DNA of 64,000 nt, from the NCBI GenBank assembly GCA_032433765.1, contig JAVIAB010000092.1, positions 34,386,034-34,450,033 on the forward strand, read 5' to 3'. This DNA comes from Megaustenia siamemsis. Taxonomy: Eukaryota > Mollusca > Gastropoda > Stylommatophora > Ariophantidae. The position numbers and the translations under genes are program-made. The notes beneath the pieces were generated by a model, which was not told the origin of the DNA, did not search any database, and was given only the letters and a program-made list of their open reading frames with translations. The stretch's first letter is position 1. Each line of letters opens with the position of its first letter. Shown here one piece after another: positions 48,453 to 61,955 of the stretch.

Positions 48453-48616
48453 CTCCTCCCACACCCTGTGCGGAATATGAAAAGAATCACATCGTCGAGC
48501 ATACAAAACCCGTGTCACCATCAACACTTAATTTAGTTGAAATAGAAACAACAAATGATACTTCAGTCAAAGTTGATAATGGTACTGCATGGGAACTTGT
48601 ACCTTTTAATAAGACA
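48453..48616 (+). CDS. Exon a, second cassette
   Basis: Duplicate of 9749-9912: 164 nt, phase 1 in, phase 0 out, same splice sites. I see no residue difference. It follows TS6. Confidence 0.7.
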
Positions 48617-49007
48617 GTAAGTTTTTTTTTGTACATGCATGAACTTAAAGTATATATGTGTGTGTATGTGAATTATACACTTTGTTAGTGTTGTCAAATT
48701 CGCGCACTCACTCACGTATCTAATCACTCACTCACTCACTAATTCACTATTTGATACTAATAAATATATGTGATCAGAATATGAGAATAGTTCTTAGTAT
48801 TTAATAGAACTATATCAAGTGAAACGAAACCTAACAATATTATAATATAACCATTACTTTTGTTTTATTACCATTCAAACTAAGACTTTTCTTGTTGATT
48901 TCTTTTACTATAAAGTCTATCATTTTAATATTTATTAGTCTTATTATTACTTTTATTATCTATCCCTTATTGACATCTCACTATTTTCTCAGTCTCAGGG
49001 GTGCCTG

Positions 49008-49040
<33 letters not shown>

Positions 49041-49735
49041 TCTCTCATTAGTAAAACTTCTTGAATTAAATTTAATATAATTTTATACTAAATATTCATC
49101 CTTTCGAAAGTTCACAAATGTAATTGACAATAGTTTTTATTCCCAGTGTCCCTTTGTGACAGTCACTAGCTAATTTACTTCTTGATGTATATCTTCCTAT
49201 TACTTTATATTCACCTGTCCATAATATCTGTACTTTGAGTTATATGTCAAACTGTCTGCCTGGTCTAGCAATGATCTGGCTATTCTTAGATAGGCCCAAC
49301 GTGAAACGATGAGATGCGTGAACAAATTCACATACTAATTTTGTTTATTCTAAATTATCATAGAGAGGTTTAGGTAATTACACATTGGCTTTTCGATAAC
49401 TCCAGAAAATCTTCTGATCAAGCCCTTCTCAAGGTTTCATCCAAAATCTGTTTGCTAAAAATGCCAATTCTTCTAAAATTAAAAGCGCATGGCTAAATTT
49501 TGCTAGGTAACAGCCTTCTTTGACATTTCGAACTATGGGTTATGATTCCATTGTACTTGCCCTAAATTTAACATAATTCTACCTTTTTTTGTGCGACAAT
49601 GAGTGCTCACTTGCCAACATTGAAAAAATGTATTCACTGGATCTATCTTTCATGATGCAATCGATATTCCTCAATCTAGAGTCTTATACTGTTATATATG
49701 TGTATATATATATACATATATGTAAAATCAGCATA
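48617..49735 (+). other. Intron a, second copy, first part
   Basis: Duplicate of 9913-11035, with a shorter (CT)n at about 49006-49046. It keeps the tccctttgtgacagtcacta block. No gene seen. Confidence 0.5.
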
Positions 49736-49738
49736 ATC

Positions 49739-50510
49739 ATTGAGTGCCTTTCCGCAACGGAAACCATGGAGCGCCATTATACTCTGTCTCTTGCTTTGAT
49801 GGCGCAGGTTGTCATAGGCTGATTTGTCTATCATTTGATATTACTCGTCCATGTCTTGGTCTGCTGTGCCTCTTTTACCTTTTATTTTGCCCACCAGGAT
49901 TACTTTTAGTAGGCTGTTGTGTCTTTTAACATGGCCCAAAAATCGCATTTGCCTTGTTTGAATTGTGCTTAGTAGTTCTCTTTTCATTTTTAGTTGTTTT
50001 AAGACTTCATCATTTGTTTTATTTTCCTTCCATCCAATTCTACCTATTCTTATATATATCCACATTTCATAGGCTTCAATTCTCTGGTCTGTTTTCTTCT
50101 CTAATGTCCATGTTTCTGCACCATAAAGGAATATTGAGAAGATGTAACATGTTGCTATTCTTAGTTTTAGCCCTGGTGTTATTTGTTTTGATGTTAGTAT
50201 GTTCTTCATGACATTAAAATTACTTTTTCCCATTCCTAATCTTTTGTTTATATCAGTTTTGCATTTCCCATCACTGGTTATAGTATGTCCAAGGTAGTTG
50301 TAGTTCTGAACTGTCTCCAGGTCTATTCCTTCAATTTTGATATCCACTTGTAGATTTTGAGTATTTTCTTGGTTTATGTCCATAGTTTTAGTCTTTTTGA
50401 TATTCATATCTAGTCCATAGTTTTTGCTTGTCATGTTTATTTCATTAAGTAATTGTTGTAGATCTTTAGGATTTTAGTCTAGTAGTACAGTATCGTCAGC
50501 ATATCTTAGG
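49739..50510 (-). mobile_element. LINE fragment, RT with YADD region
   Basis: Duplicate of 11040-11815, with a few substitutions and one extra stop next to the DENPKDL region. (AT)n arrays follow at about 50556-50692. Confidence 0.85.
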
Positions 50511-50549
50511 TATATGTAAAATACATATACATATATAATATCCATCTAC

Positions 50550-50591
<42 letters not shown>

Positions 50592-50626
50592 ACATGTATA
50601 TATGTATAAATGTATATATGTATAAA

Positions 50627-50695
<69 letters not shown>

Positions 50696-50774
50696 AATAT
50701 CTCAAGCTCGGGAGTAAGGTTATATGATGAAACTACCAAAGGTAGGATCTACTATGTACAACATTACACTGAAA

Positions 50775-51800
50775 TTATGCTGTAATCAGTGCCAGACAAA
50801 TGCTAAGCAAATTCATTATGGATAGACTAAAAGGGGCGGCAGTGAAACATTTGAGAGATGAATAATCAGATTTTAGGAAAAACAGATCTTGCACCGATCA
50901 AACACTTCCCTTACGTAAAGGTAAGGTAAAGTACGAGACATGAACCGGCGTCTTAGCACGCGAGTTTACACCCATATATGCTCGGCCGCCTATCCAGAAA
51001 TGTTCGGATATTTCTGTATAGTGTAGCCTCAAGCATCGAAACTCAGATGCGAAGCGACATTCCTCACCTTCCCAGGATAATACCCTGGTACCCATTTCTG
51101 CCAACGGCTGGGTCGACCGTGGGGGTAATTTTTTTTTTTAATTTCCAACCACGAGTACAATTCACACTGCTCCCAGCGGGAATCGAACACGGGTTGTCCG
51201 AACGTCGGTAGTCTAGTCGGGTGGTTTTCCCAACTAGGCTACCGAGGCCCCTTCCCTTACGTATAATAGTTGAACGTTTCCCCACTTTATATCGGATTAA
51301 TAGATTATGAAAAGACATTTGATAGTTTTGGAATAGGAATACTTTGGACGTTGCTAAGTTATTATACCTGCAAAGTCTATTAACCTGATAAAAACAATGT
51401 ATGATAGAATGCAATTCAGTGATTTACATGAAGTATAGCTTACATAAGCATTTGAAATAAGAACAGTAAGGACGGAATGTCTTCTATCTCTATTTATCTT
51501 TATTTCTGATGAGCATCGATTGGTTTATGACAATAATAGAGAGCAACAGAAATGGAATCCACGGATCAATGATCAGGCAATTTGATGACCTAGGCTTGCT
51601 GATGACAAAGCTCTCCAAGGCTGCTGTAAAGGTGATGATGAATGTGAAAAGAAGGCGGCAAGTTATGCTTACAGTTTTATGTAAGTAAAGTAGAAGACAA
51701 TCGAACAACGTTTTGACTCAATAGACTTTCAGATGGAACTGTGGACAACACATACTCACACGGATATAACAGCAGATGAAAGAAACTCTCTATTGTAAAA
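50775..51800 (+). mobile_element. LINE RT fragment interrupted by SINE-3
   Basis: Before the SINE: LSKFIMDRLKGAAVKHLRD and SDFRKNRSCTDQT. After it, in shifting frames, come ERFPTLYRIN and a decayed stretch with SIDWFMTIIESNRNGI and a DDLGLLMTK-like remnant of the YADD area. Only this copy keeps the second half. Confidence 0.65.
50918..51250 (-). mobile_element. SINE-3, complete, antisense, with 13-bp target duplication
   Basis: Flanked by cttcccttacgta at 50905-50917 and 51251-51263. Read on the minus strand, the tRNA head starts ggggcctcggtagcctagtt (A box tagcctagttgg) and has the B box gtgttcgattccc. The tail toward 50918 is a short run of accttt-like repeats. This intact copy shows what was lost from 12235-12548. 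Confidence 0.85.
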
Positions 51801-52170
51801 TATATATTAAAAAAAAGACAATACTATTAAAAATTAGTATTAAAAAAAGAGACTTCTCTTCAGCGCTTGCTTGTGACTGGGTAATAACGAAATGAGCCTG
51901 GAAGTCAAGTGGTCACGAGGGAAATGAGCCTGACTAGGAATGGATGAGCGAACACGCTGCTGGAATGCTGGTCCGCATGTACAGAAAAGAAAGGATGTCA
52001 TAGCAGTGTCTACAATAATTTCCCGGTTGTGGGATATGTTGCAATGGATCTAAGATGATTAGCAAAGACGTGCAGAGGAAATGTGATTGCTATGTAGCTT
52101 CTAATTAAGATAACACGGTAGTCAAGTAGACAGTATGCAGTGTTTTTGTTCTTTTTTATTATAAGTGATA
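51801..52170. other. Intronic stretch, no gene seen
   Basis: Duplicate of 12550-12890, continuous here across the site deleted in the first copy. Confidence 0.45.
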
Positions 52171-52174
52171 TAGC

Positions 52175-52520
52175 AGCCCTGTATTACATTAAAGTCAGAC
52201 GACACTATTTTAATTGTATCTTGTCACATATTCGTGCTCTGGAAGTCCTCTCAATATCGGCAAGAGAGCAAATGCCAGCTGTTTTTGCCTCTCGCCTATG
52301 TGCTCATTTGAGAGTTTTTCTAGGTCTGCCTCTTTTACCTGCAGGTTTCCATATGATGGTTTGCTTTCATATTCTCTTGTTGTCTCTTCTCATCACATGA
52401 CCAACAAACGCCCACCTTCTTTTTTTGAAAGATAAATGATATTTTTGTATGCTTTGTCGTTTCTCTCACTTTTTAACACTTGAATTCATTCCATGGCATG
52501 CGAAGTGTTTTCCTGACGCA
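52175..52520 (-). mobile_element. LINE C-terminal fragment
   Basis: Duplicate of 12895-13240, with VGHVMRRDNKRI and KRGRPRKTLK on the minus strand. Confidence 0.7.
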
Positions 52521-52964
52521 TTTATCTTCAATTTATGTTTTATTTCTTTCATTGGTTTCTAGCTCTCACTTGCAAAAGTAAGGGTGGATAACATCCATTA
52601 CTCTTCAGTATACTGTGCTGCAATCGCGGAACAATACTCACAAAGAAAGTAATACAAATCGCAATATTGTCTTTACTTAAATTGTTCATCTGTTGAAACT
52701 TCACGGAAGAGACATTGCAAAAGATTAAATCAAATCTTTCGAAGAATTGGCATCTTCCAAGATATGTAACAATTTTGTTTTATTTCTGTGATGCCTTTCC
52801 ATTGCAATGCATTCATTCTTTCATTACTGAACGAGGCCTACTATTTAAAATGTAAAAACTTGTAATTGCTTTTTGTAATAAGCTGCAAAAAATAAATTTT
52901 ACTAAAGTAGCCAGAATAGAACAGAAAAATGCAAACAAATATTTTCAAGCACTAGATGAGCCCA

Positions 52965-53236
52965 TTCGATATTATCGTAATCCTGGCGAGGACACCTGGG
53001 TTTTACTAATTCCCTAAAAATTAGTAGGAGCCGCGATAGCTCAGTGGTTAGTGAACTGGACTACTACGGACTCGATCCCAACCGACACCCAGCCTTAAAT
53101 GGGTACCGGATTTTTTCTGGGAAAGTAAAAGCAGCACGGGCGTAATACCGACCACATTACAAAAATCATGTGCTGAAGGTCTGTAAAATATAGGGTCACT
53201 AACACCATATTTATACGCCACTTGGCGTGACGGGGG
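52965..53236 (+). mobile_element. SINE-2 insertion with 16-bp target duplication, second copy only
   Basis: The repeat gcactagatgagccca flanks it at 52949-52964 and 53237-53252. The first copy has a single uninterrupted site near 13667-13682. The tRNA head ggagccgcgatagctcagtg lies at about 53028 (A box tagctcagtggttag, B-box-like ggactcgatccc). The SINE body matches 24954-25203. About 60 bp of extra sequence precede the head, perhaps a 5' transduction. Confidence 0.85.
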
Positions 53237-53462
53237 GCACTAGATGAGCCCAAGTGAGTGTGATAAAGAAACATAGTGAAGAGCAAAACATGTCTGTAAA
53301 TATACAGTACAATTAAAATAGTGTCCACCGACAATAAATATATGGTTGTAATTCATGGACAATCTCACTAACAATGAAGAAAAATGGTTCATCCGATACA
53401 ACATTCTATAGAAAAATCATTACGATCCCTTGGATAATGTAATTCTTGGTCGTTTTGTGCAG

Positions 53463-53893
53463 TGTGTAGTGGGTGTAGCAAAGGCGGCAACGTCATCAAC
53501 GGTACCTGTCACGGCAAATGTTCACATGGGATCTATGGACACGACTGCTCCAGGTCTTGTCTCAGTGTATGTCCTTTATGTGAGTAAAAGTCCGGGAAAT
53601 GCCTACAATGTAAACATCCTGGCTATACCTGTAATGACACTTGTCCCGATGGTAATTTTGGGCTACAGTGCGAACAGACGTGTTCTGATGGTTGTGACAT
53701 CATATGTGACCCGGAAAGTGGTAACTGTATGTGCAAGGAAACGTACTACGGATCAGACTGCACTCTCAAATATCCGGACAACTGGTTCAATGACACCTGT
53801 GAACAGTCAACCGAGAACTGTACATGCAAGAGAACGTTCTGTGGGTCATACTGCACTCTCAAATCTCCGGACAACTGTTTAACGAACCTGTGA
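53463..53893 (+). pseudogene. EGF-like relic exon, second copy
   Basis: Duplicate of 13894-14324, with the same TAA (53585-53587) overlapping the gtgagt donor and the same final TGA. I see no difference, so the break came before the duplication. Confidence 0.75.
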
Positions 53894-53986
53894 ACAGATA
53901 ATCGGGGCCTGCGACTCGTATGTCGATGATTCTCACGTTAAGAAGAGTCTACCGACTACAACAAACCCAAGCATATGGATACCTTA

Positions 53987-54464
53987 ATGTGTTTCTGTGC
54001 TAGACATGATTCATTTCTTGGTGTTTTTCCGCGAAACCATGGCTCATATCTTAATGTGTTTCTGTGCTAGCCATGGATCATATCTTGGTGTGTTTCTGTG
54101 CTATCCATGGCTCATATCCTAGCTTGTGTGTGTGTGCTGACCATGGCTCATATCTTGGTGTGTCCGTGTTAATCATGTCTCATATCTTTATGTGTGTATG
54201 TGTTTAGTCATATCTCATATCTTAGTGTGTATCTGTGTTAGTCATGTGTCATGTATTTGTGTGTGCATGTCTGGGTTAGTGATATCTCATACCTTTGTGT
54301 GCATGTCTATGTTAGTCATATCTGATATCTTTCTGTGCATGCATATGTTAGGCATGTGTCATATCTTAGTGCGTGCCTGTCTATGTCAGTCATATCTCGT
54401 ATCGTTGTGTGCATGTCTGTGTTAGTCACATCACATATCTTTGAGTGGGCATGTCTGTGTTAGT
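53987..54464. repeat. About 34-bp minisatellite, second copy
   Basis: Duplicate of 14418-14895 with the same number of units. The unrecognised 97-codon stretch (54473-54766) and a (GA)n tract (54803-54842) follow. Confidence 0.75.
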
Positions 54465-54800
54465 CACCTCTAGTGACTCGGGTATATGGTGCTCGTAAAT
54501 CTGGGAGGGCCGACCATCTAAGGGCAGAATCCCCCTACAGAAAAGACAATCTGCTGCCTTGCAGGAAGATTGGGGACAATCAAAGGCTAAGGAAAGCAAA
54601 CCTGAATAAAATGCTGGCTGAAATCGGATGCACTGGGCCACTGGCGCAGAACACAGTGCAACGTTTTAACGGGTGTTCAATCAGAGTGGATGTGGTAGAC
54701 TCTAATTGTGATGTTATGCATGTGGGGGCGATCAATACACTTAACCTGACTGCTGACGTAATGTGAGAGTCTGGAATCCTACTCAGATTGAGCCCTGATC

Positions 54801-54845
<45 letters not shown>

Positions 54846-55166
54846 TAATGTAAAAGAGAAATAAAGACGAGACAGAGGCAGACCAAGAAGAAGTTGTTTT
54901 TTCAAGACATCAATGAAATCTTCATATGTCAACGATAGAAGTGAAAGAACTGGCTAGAGGTAGTGAAGATTGATATATTGTGCCTACTCTCACCTGGATT
55001 ATCCCATTACTCAAAGCAGTTACCAAATATGTGGTCATAAGAAAATGTGGTACTATGTTTGAATGCATTAAATATTGATATATTACAATGATTTTACTAA
55101 CATGCTAGAAATTATTCTTGCTTTGAAAAATAAAATGCATAATGTATATGATCATTGCTATTTCAG

Positions 55167-55212
55167 GCGTTGACTAGCACTGAACGAATTGTGGCTGTTA
55201 GATTTATAGCTG
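55167..55212 (+). CDS. Exon b, second cassette
   Basis: Duplicate of 15598-15643: 46 nt, phase 0 to 1, same residues and splice sites. Confidence 0.6.
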
Positions 55213-56170
55213 GTATGTACACACGATTTTACTCTCTTTTTTACAAATCACCAAATAGACAAATTGAAAATAAAAACATTTTTCAGTATAACAGTTCTTT
55301 TAATGAAAGTAAATAATGTGTTTGGTAGTTTTACTGGATGAGATGTTTGTGGAAAGCGCTTGAAGTAGCTTCAGATAAGAAAGAGATTGAACATTGAATC
55401 ACTCTTGCAAACTACACCAAAATATAAAATGGTACACTCACCTGAAAAGAATGCTAAGAGATTCTATAGCATAGAAAACATGTACTGCAAGATGAGATGG
55501 AAGAAGTGCACTTGGGAGACTCAGAGTAAGATGAAATCTCAACATCCGAGAAACACTACCACGACATCAATCGACAATAGTTGAGGCTGCCAGGAGAGCA
55601 GAAACTAAAACTGTGTAAATACATTTAACACCCGAAAGTGTATAAGAATAGATGCTGTGCAAATTGATTCCGTAATTTGAAAATAATTTTTAATGCAATA
55701 AATAATTCTTCAAACATGGTATATTTACAGATAATAGATTGTTGGTTCTTACTGATGTACCCACTTTCCTTCCTTTCTTTCCATCTCATAACAATAGAAG
55801 TGTGATAGTGTGAAGTGGGTTTGTCAAGGAGGGAGAGTGAATCATTAAAAAACTGTGATTTTATTCATTGTAATTAGAGTGATGAAATAGTCTCTCTCTC
55901 TCTCTCTTTCTCTTTCTCACTCGCTTACAAACACACCAATATATACACATCTATGTTTGTATATATACAATCATCCCATCTGACATTCTAAACTTGGTTT
56001 CAGATTTTTAATTTCATTTGGACTTATTCTGTTACGAAATGTAGCTTGTTGGATTAAGCCTTCCTGAATGTGAGGTTTTATATCTTTGCGTGATATTCAA
56101 ACTAATTAAAACAATTTCTTGAGAATCTAATTCAATCATTGGTGTTAAATACTATGAGATCACAAACACA

Positions 56171-56260
<90 letters not shown>

Positions 56261-56513
56261 CATATGAGCCGCGGCGGGCCCTAAGGGCATACACCCAGAT
56301 ACTCTTATCTTTTTCTAAATTTTCTTTTCTTCTTTAGCACGAAATTAATATTATCATTATGTTGACGTAGATGATCATTTCCTTATACAATCTTCTATCC
56401 ACCACATCGTATCAATTCTGTTGTTGATTGTTTTCCATGCCATGACACCAGGCTATCTAGTATGTTGTCCCTTTGTCGTCCGCAATTTCACTTTCCCTGT
56501 ATTTTGCCAGTTG
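55213..56513 (+). other. Intron b, second copy
   Basis: Duplicate of 15644-16956. It includes the (CA)n(TA)n(GA)n array at about 56163-56260 and the left part of the old antisense LINE. No gene seen. Confidence 0.5.
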
Positions 56514-56527
56514 TAACCACGTATTAA

Positions 56528-57839
56528 TGGGGCAGTTGAATGCAGTGACTTCAGAACAATAAGCCTAATGAGCCAGGTAACACAAATTTTACTAAAAGTT
56601 ATACAAGGAAGGATTCAGAATAAAATCAATACTGAAATAGATGAGCAACAATTTGGATTCAGGAAAAACACTGGGACAAAAGAAGTCATATTCAGCATGA
56701 GAACATTGATTGAAAAGTACAGATAAGTAAACAAACCAATATATGCCTGCTTTATAGACTACACCAAAGCTTTCGATAGAATACACCTTAAACAACTTAT
56801 AGACTGCCTAAAAGATATAAATCTAGACGACGCAGACATACGACTAATATGTAATTTGTACTGGGAGCAAACAGCAATACTAAGATATAACAAGGATAAC
56901 TCTACACCCATGGACAAAAAAAAGAGGAGTAAGACAAGGATGCATCCTATCACCAAGCTTATTCAATCTATACACTGAGAAAATCTTTAAAAACATCTCA
57001 GAGATACCAGGGGTAAACATTAATGGAAAAATAATCCATAACCTGAGATATGCTGATGATACAGATCTGCTAGCAGAAAATCCTAAAGACCTACAACAAT
57101 TGCTCAATGTGATAAACATAACAAGCACAAAATATGGACTAGAAATGAATATCAAAAAGACTAAAACTATGATCATTAACAAAGAAAATTCTCAAGAACT
57201 ACAATTAAATATCACAGATGAGGGAATACATCTTGAGACAGTCCAGAGTTACAACTATCTGGGACATACTATAACTAATGATGGAAAATGCAAAACTGAA
57301 ATTAAAAAAAAAAGATTAGGTAGGGCAAAAAGTAATTTAAATGCCATGAAAAATATACTAACAATAAAACAAATATCAACAGGGCTGAAAATAAGAATGG
57401 CACAATGTTACATCTTCTCAATATTCCTGTATGGTGCAGAAACATGGACATTAGACAAGAAAACAGAACAGAAAATTGAAGCCTTTAAAATGTGGATTTA
57501 TAGATGAATAGGTAGAATTGGATGGAAACAAAAGATAACAAACGATAAAGTTTTATAACAACTGAAATTAAAAAGAGAACTACTAAATACAATTAATGAC
57601 AAGACAAATGAAATTTTTGGGGCATGTTAAAAGACACAACAGCCTACTAAAAGTAATATTGGAAGGAAAAATACAAGGTAAAAGTGGCAGAGGCAGACCA
57701 AGACTAACATGGACGAGTAACATCGAAAGATGGCCAAGTCAATCTATGACAGCCTGCACCAACAAAGCTCGAAACAGAGCAGAATGGCGTTCCATGGTAG
57801 CCAACCTTCGTTGCGGAGAAGGCACACGATGATGATGAT
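56528..57839 (+). mobile_element. 5'-truncated LINE with 14-bp target duplication, second copy
   Basis: Same element as 16971-18281. The repeats taaccacgtattaa are at 56514-56527 and 57840-57853. An extra A in the run near 56925 adds a frameshift before GVRQGCILSP. The older antisense LINE continues to about 58450. Confidence 0.9.
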
Positions 57840-58538
57840 TAACCACGTATTAAAACTTTCCTCTTCTCATGATGTGACAGAAAAATGTTAATTGTTGCTT
57901 TCTGATGATTCTTAGGAGCTCCCTTTTTTGTGTTGGCCTCTTTGAGAGTTTCCTCGTTAGTATTTTTAGCTATCCGGGGAACTTTAACAATTCTTCTGAG
58001 AAATCCCATCTCTGTTGACTCTAATCGTCATTTCATTGTTTGTATACCGTCCATGATTCGCTTTCATAGGTCACAATTGGCTCTATATAGCACCGATGAA
58101 TTTTTCCTTCTCACTTCTATTGACATAGATTTGTTGCATAAGACGTATTTAATTTTCTGAAATGCTAAATTGGGCCTCAGTAATTCTGCTTTTTATTTCT
58201 GTGGTGCATCTTCCAACTGATGTTATTATTGCGCATAAGTATTTGACGCGTTGCACTTCTTTCAGATTTGTCTTGTTTAGTTTTATGCTGCATGATGGGG
58301 ATGATTGTTTCTTCAATATGACCATTACTTCAGTTTTCTTTCTATTCAGACTGAGACTTTTCTTGTTGCTTTCTTGTAATATTATGTCTATCATTTCTTG
58401 TAGTTTATTATATGTCTTTGCTATTAAGACTGATTAAATTAATATGTTATTAATTAATGTCAGAATAACATTGTATTTATCTAATTTCTCCATGCTTTCA
58501 TACATATGTTAAAAGTTTTATTGATTCTTACATTGCAG

Positions 58539-58583
58539 ATAAAGAGGAATATACAGGTTTAAACAGCTCTCTATCCAAACTTA
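58539..58583 (+). CDS. Exon c, second cassette
   Basis: Duplicate of 18983-19027: 45 nt, phase 1-1, one synonymous difference. Confidence 0.6.
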
Positions 58584-59205
58584 GTAAGTGGTTTTTTTTT
58601 AAATTTCAATTTGTAATATTACTGTAATCTTAACACTCAAAATTGCGTTTATTTTACACACAGAGACTATGCCGTATAAATTTTAAACTATTACTAGTCG
58701 TTGTCATCTTTTATTTCTCAATAGTATTACGTGATTAAACTTGCGTTGTTTAAAAGCTTAAAAAAATATGTATTTAATATTTAGTCTTTTTTTAATGATT
58801 GCATTCACCTTATGTTCAATATATTAACACTTAAATTACCAAAAACACATAATTAAATATTGCATTATAATGTCAGTGTGCTACACGTAGAAAAATATAA
58901 ACAAGTATTTTGTTTTCATGTGTACGTGTTCCAGTTCTCTAATAAATAAATAAGAGCGTCACCTAAATCAATATATCTCCTGGAGCAGTAAATGTGAAAT
59001 AAATAAAGGTGATTTTTGTAATACCTGTAATGTCATGCAGCCAGGTTTTAGATGTTGACAATTAAGTGTGATATTTGAAATGTGTAAACTTTAAAGAAAA
59101 AAAGGAACATTAAAGAAAACAAAGCAACTAATGGATTAAACTTTACAAATACCAGTATTCTCCACAATTATAATTTATTACTATGCATTCAATTTATTGA
59201 CACAG

Positions 59206-59336
59206 GAAATACAACCATATATATAACCAAGAAATTTCAGAACGGTTCAAGGGAAGTATTAGTAACCTTCACACCAAATGGGACTAAAACTGATAATAAC
59301 ATATTTCCAAAGGATAGCACATACTATCGCGCGGAA
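59206..59336 (+). CDS. Exon d, second cassette
   Basis: Duplicate of 19649-19779: 131 nt, phase 1 to 0, no residue difference seen. Confidence 0.72.
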
Positions 59337-60189
59337 GTAAGTATTCATTTTTTTCAAAATGTTAAATGTATAATCGTTGCTTATCATAAGAATTTACTGT
59401 AATGCTCATGGAGCCATTTAGTACGATCGTGAAATTCACTATTATGTTTGCAGTACCTTATATACAAAGCATACAAGCAATTGCTTTATTTGATTACATC
59501 CACCTTGCATGCATTTCACTAGGGATTTGAACAATGACATGGTAACAAATCTGAGCTATGGAATTGGCATATTCGTATTTAAGAAAATGTTAAAGATCAA
59601 ATTAGCTGCTGCTGTAGTCCTGCCACGTGCTTTCTCTTAGAATTATTCTATAGTTTCTTCGCTATAACAATCTTATGGAATATGAACAAGTAAACCATAT
59701 ATTAATTGAGCAGTCACCACAAGAAGCACATCTTGAAGTAGATCGATAGTAACAAATTAAAAGACAAAAATATCAAAGGACAATTTAATCTAGAATTCAG
59801 CAAATGAAGTGAATATAGGCGAACTATGAAATATTCACAACACACTGCAATGTTGATATCAGCTGAATTAAGTGATCGATTTAAGGAAACTGAAAAAAAA
59901 GCATGGATCTCAGACATCATTTGGAGACATCTAAAATAGACGTGAAGCCACGCTAGCCTTGTTAAATGAGTTAGGTAAAATCCTAGGCAAAGCAGCATAT
60001 AAAGACCTTGATAATAAGTTAAAAACTCAGCAAGATGTGATAAAAGCACACATATAGATAACCTGGCATTTGAAGCAGAAATAGCATCCAGAACTGGAAA
60101 CAGGTATTATATTATATATACATAAATAACTAACAGGCTCCTTCACACCAAACGACGGACATGTTCTGCGTAAAGATGACACCTTATTA

Positions 60190-61955
60190 TAGTTCGGTCC
60201 GAAATTTGTGCCAATAGAGTTTATTAACTATCTCGGAAACTGTTTTATGAATTTCAGTAATTATTTTTCATTAAATCTTATTTTTTCATCGACCTTAAGT
60301 CCGATTTTTTCCCCTACTGTCATGCATTTAGAAAATATTTTTATTTCTTTGAGGTATATAAAAATATGATTTTCTTGGTTGTCATAATGTTTAGAAGTAT
60401 ACAATACATACATTTGTTGTAATCAGATCATCGTTTAAAAGAAGCAACTTGTTTCACGTGTTCTCCGCACAATCTTAGCACCATCTCGCACGTACTGAAC
60501 CGTAAATTGTAAGTCGCGCCATTGAGAAATTTATTTTGTCATTTCCGATTTCTTGTTAAATAGGTTCAGAGGCGTATTTTGACAAGCTATTTATTATTAA
60601 TGTATATTCTCTTATATGTGATAATGTGTATGCTATAGTGAAGTGACTACTTGCTTTTTAAAATCATGAAGTGTTTAAAGTGTAAATTCATCACTATGCA
60701 AAAGATAAATGTTTTATTGTACAGACACTTTTGCAAGGGATCTAAAAGAGGTCGGTTATATTACGATATGAAAATAAAACAGAAAAAAACAACAAGAACA
60801 GCTCTAAATATAGATAGAAAGTCTTTAAATGGATGGTTAGGACAGAACTTTGAATCTGCAGAGGCGACGGTCAAGCAAGGGAGAAAAATGAAAGTTGATG
60901 TTTTTGACAAAGATGTTATTAGACGTGAGATTTTGAACATTTTTGAATCGAATCAGCTTGTTACACTGCGCAAACTTAAAGTTCGACTGCAATTAGAATA
61001 TTATACTGAACTATCAAAAACGACTCTGTGGAAGATCGTAAGAGGCGTTGGTTTAACTTTTCCGAAATCTACTAGTGGTAGAACTATTGTTTTTTTTTAA
61101 AACCACACTTGATTACTGTCCGAAGCAAATAATTGAGGCAGATCAGTGAGCGACGAATGGAAGGCTAAGATATAGTGAATTTGGATGAAACATGGATCAA
61201 TGCTCTTCATACATATGAAAAAGAATGGCAATCAGTTGACAGAGAAAATAAAAGAAGCATTCCAAGCAGCAAAGGACAACGCAATATATTAGTACATGCT
61301 GGTAGTATAAAGAATGGACTTCTTAATGACGCACAACTTATTTTTTCAATCAAAGTCTACAGATGGTATGAACTACCATACTGAAAAGAATGGACGAATT
61401 TTCATAGACTGGATAGAGAACACTCTACTCCCCATTCTGGATTGACCTTCATGCCTTGTAATGAACAATGCATCCTATCATAATGCGGTAGCACTGGAGA
61501 ACAAAGATCTTAATTCGTCAAGCACAAAAGATCAAATCAGCACATGGCTTAGAAAAGATTTTTTTCCTTTCACACCATCCAGTAAAAACTAGAGTTATTG
61601 CAACTTGTTAGACAGACTAAGAAGACAACGTTATATCAAATTGATAAAAAAATTGCAAATTAGGGCCACACATCTCTTTGCCTCCCACCTTATCATTCGG
61701 ACCCCAACCAAATAGAACTTGTGTGGGCTAAAGTCAAAGGCCAAGTTGCTGCGCAGAACACGACGTTTAAAATGGGTTCTGTTAAAGAATTGACGCGAAT
61801 GCCTTCTCAACGATAGACATTGAGTACTTGAGAAAATGTGACGACCATGTGCTCAGAGAAGAGGAACAATACTGACGACGAGATGGATTGCAGTTTGCCC
61901 AACCGATAACAATTGTTAACCTCTTAGAGACTTTTCTGATTCTGAATGAGGTATG
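60190..61955 (+). pseudogene. Dead Tc1/mariner-superfamily transposase, second copy
   Basis: Duplicate of 20636-22395, broken in the same places (first frame ends after TSGRTIVFF, then LDETWIN in a new frame). The inactivation came before the duplication. Confidence 0.75.

Noticed and set aside
53024..53100. Possible functional tRNA gene
   Set aside because: The A and B boxes are those of a SINE head. The body continues into SINE sequence also found at 24954, and an insertion target duplication surrounds it.
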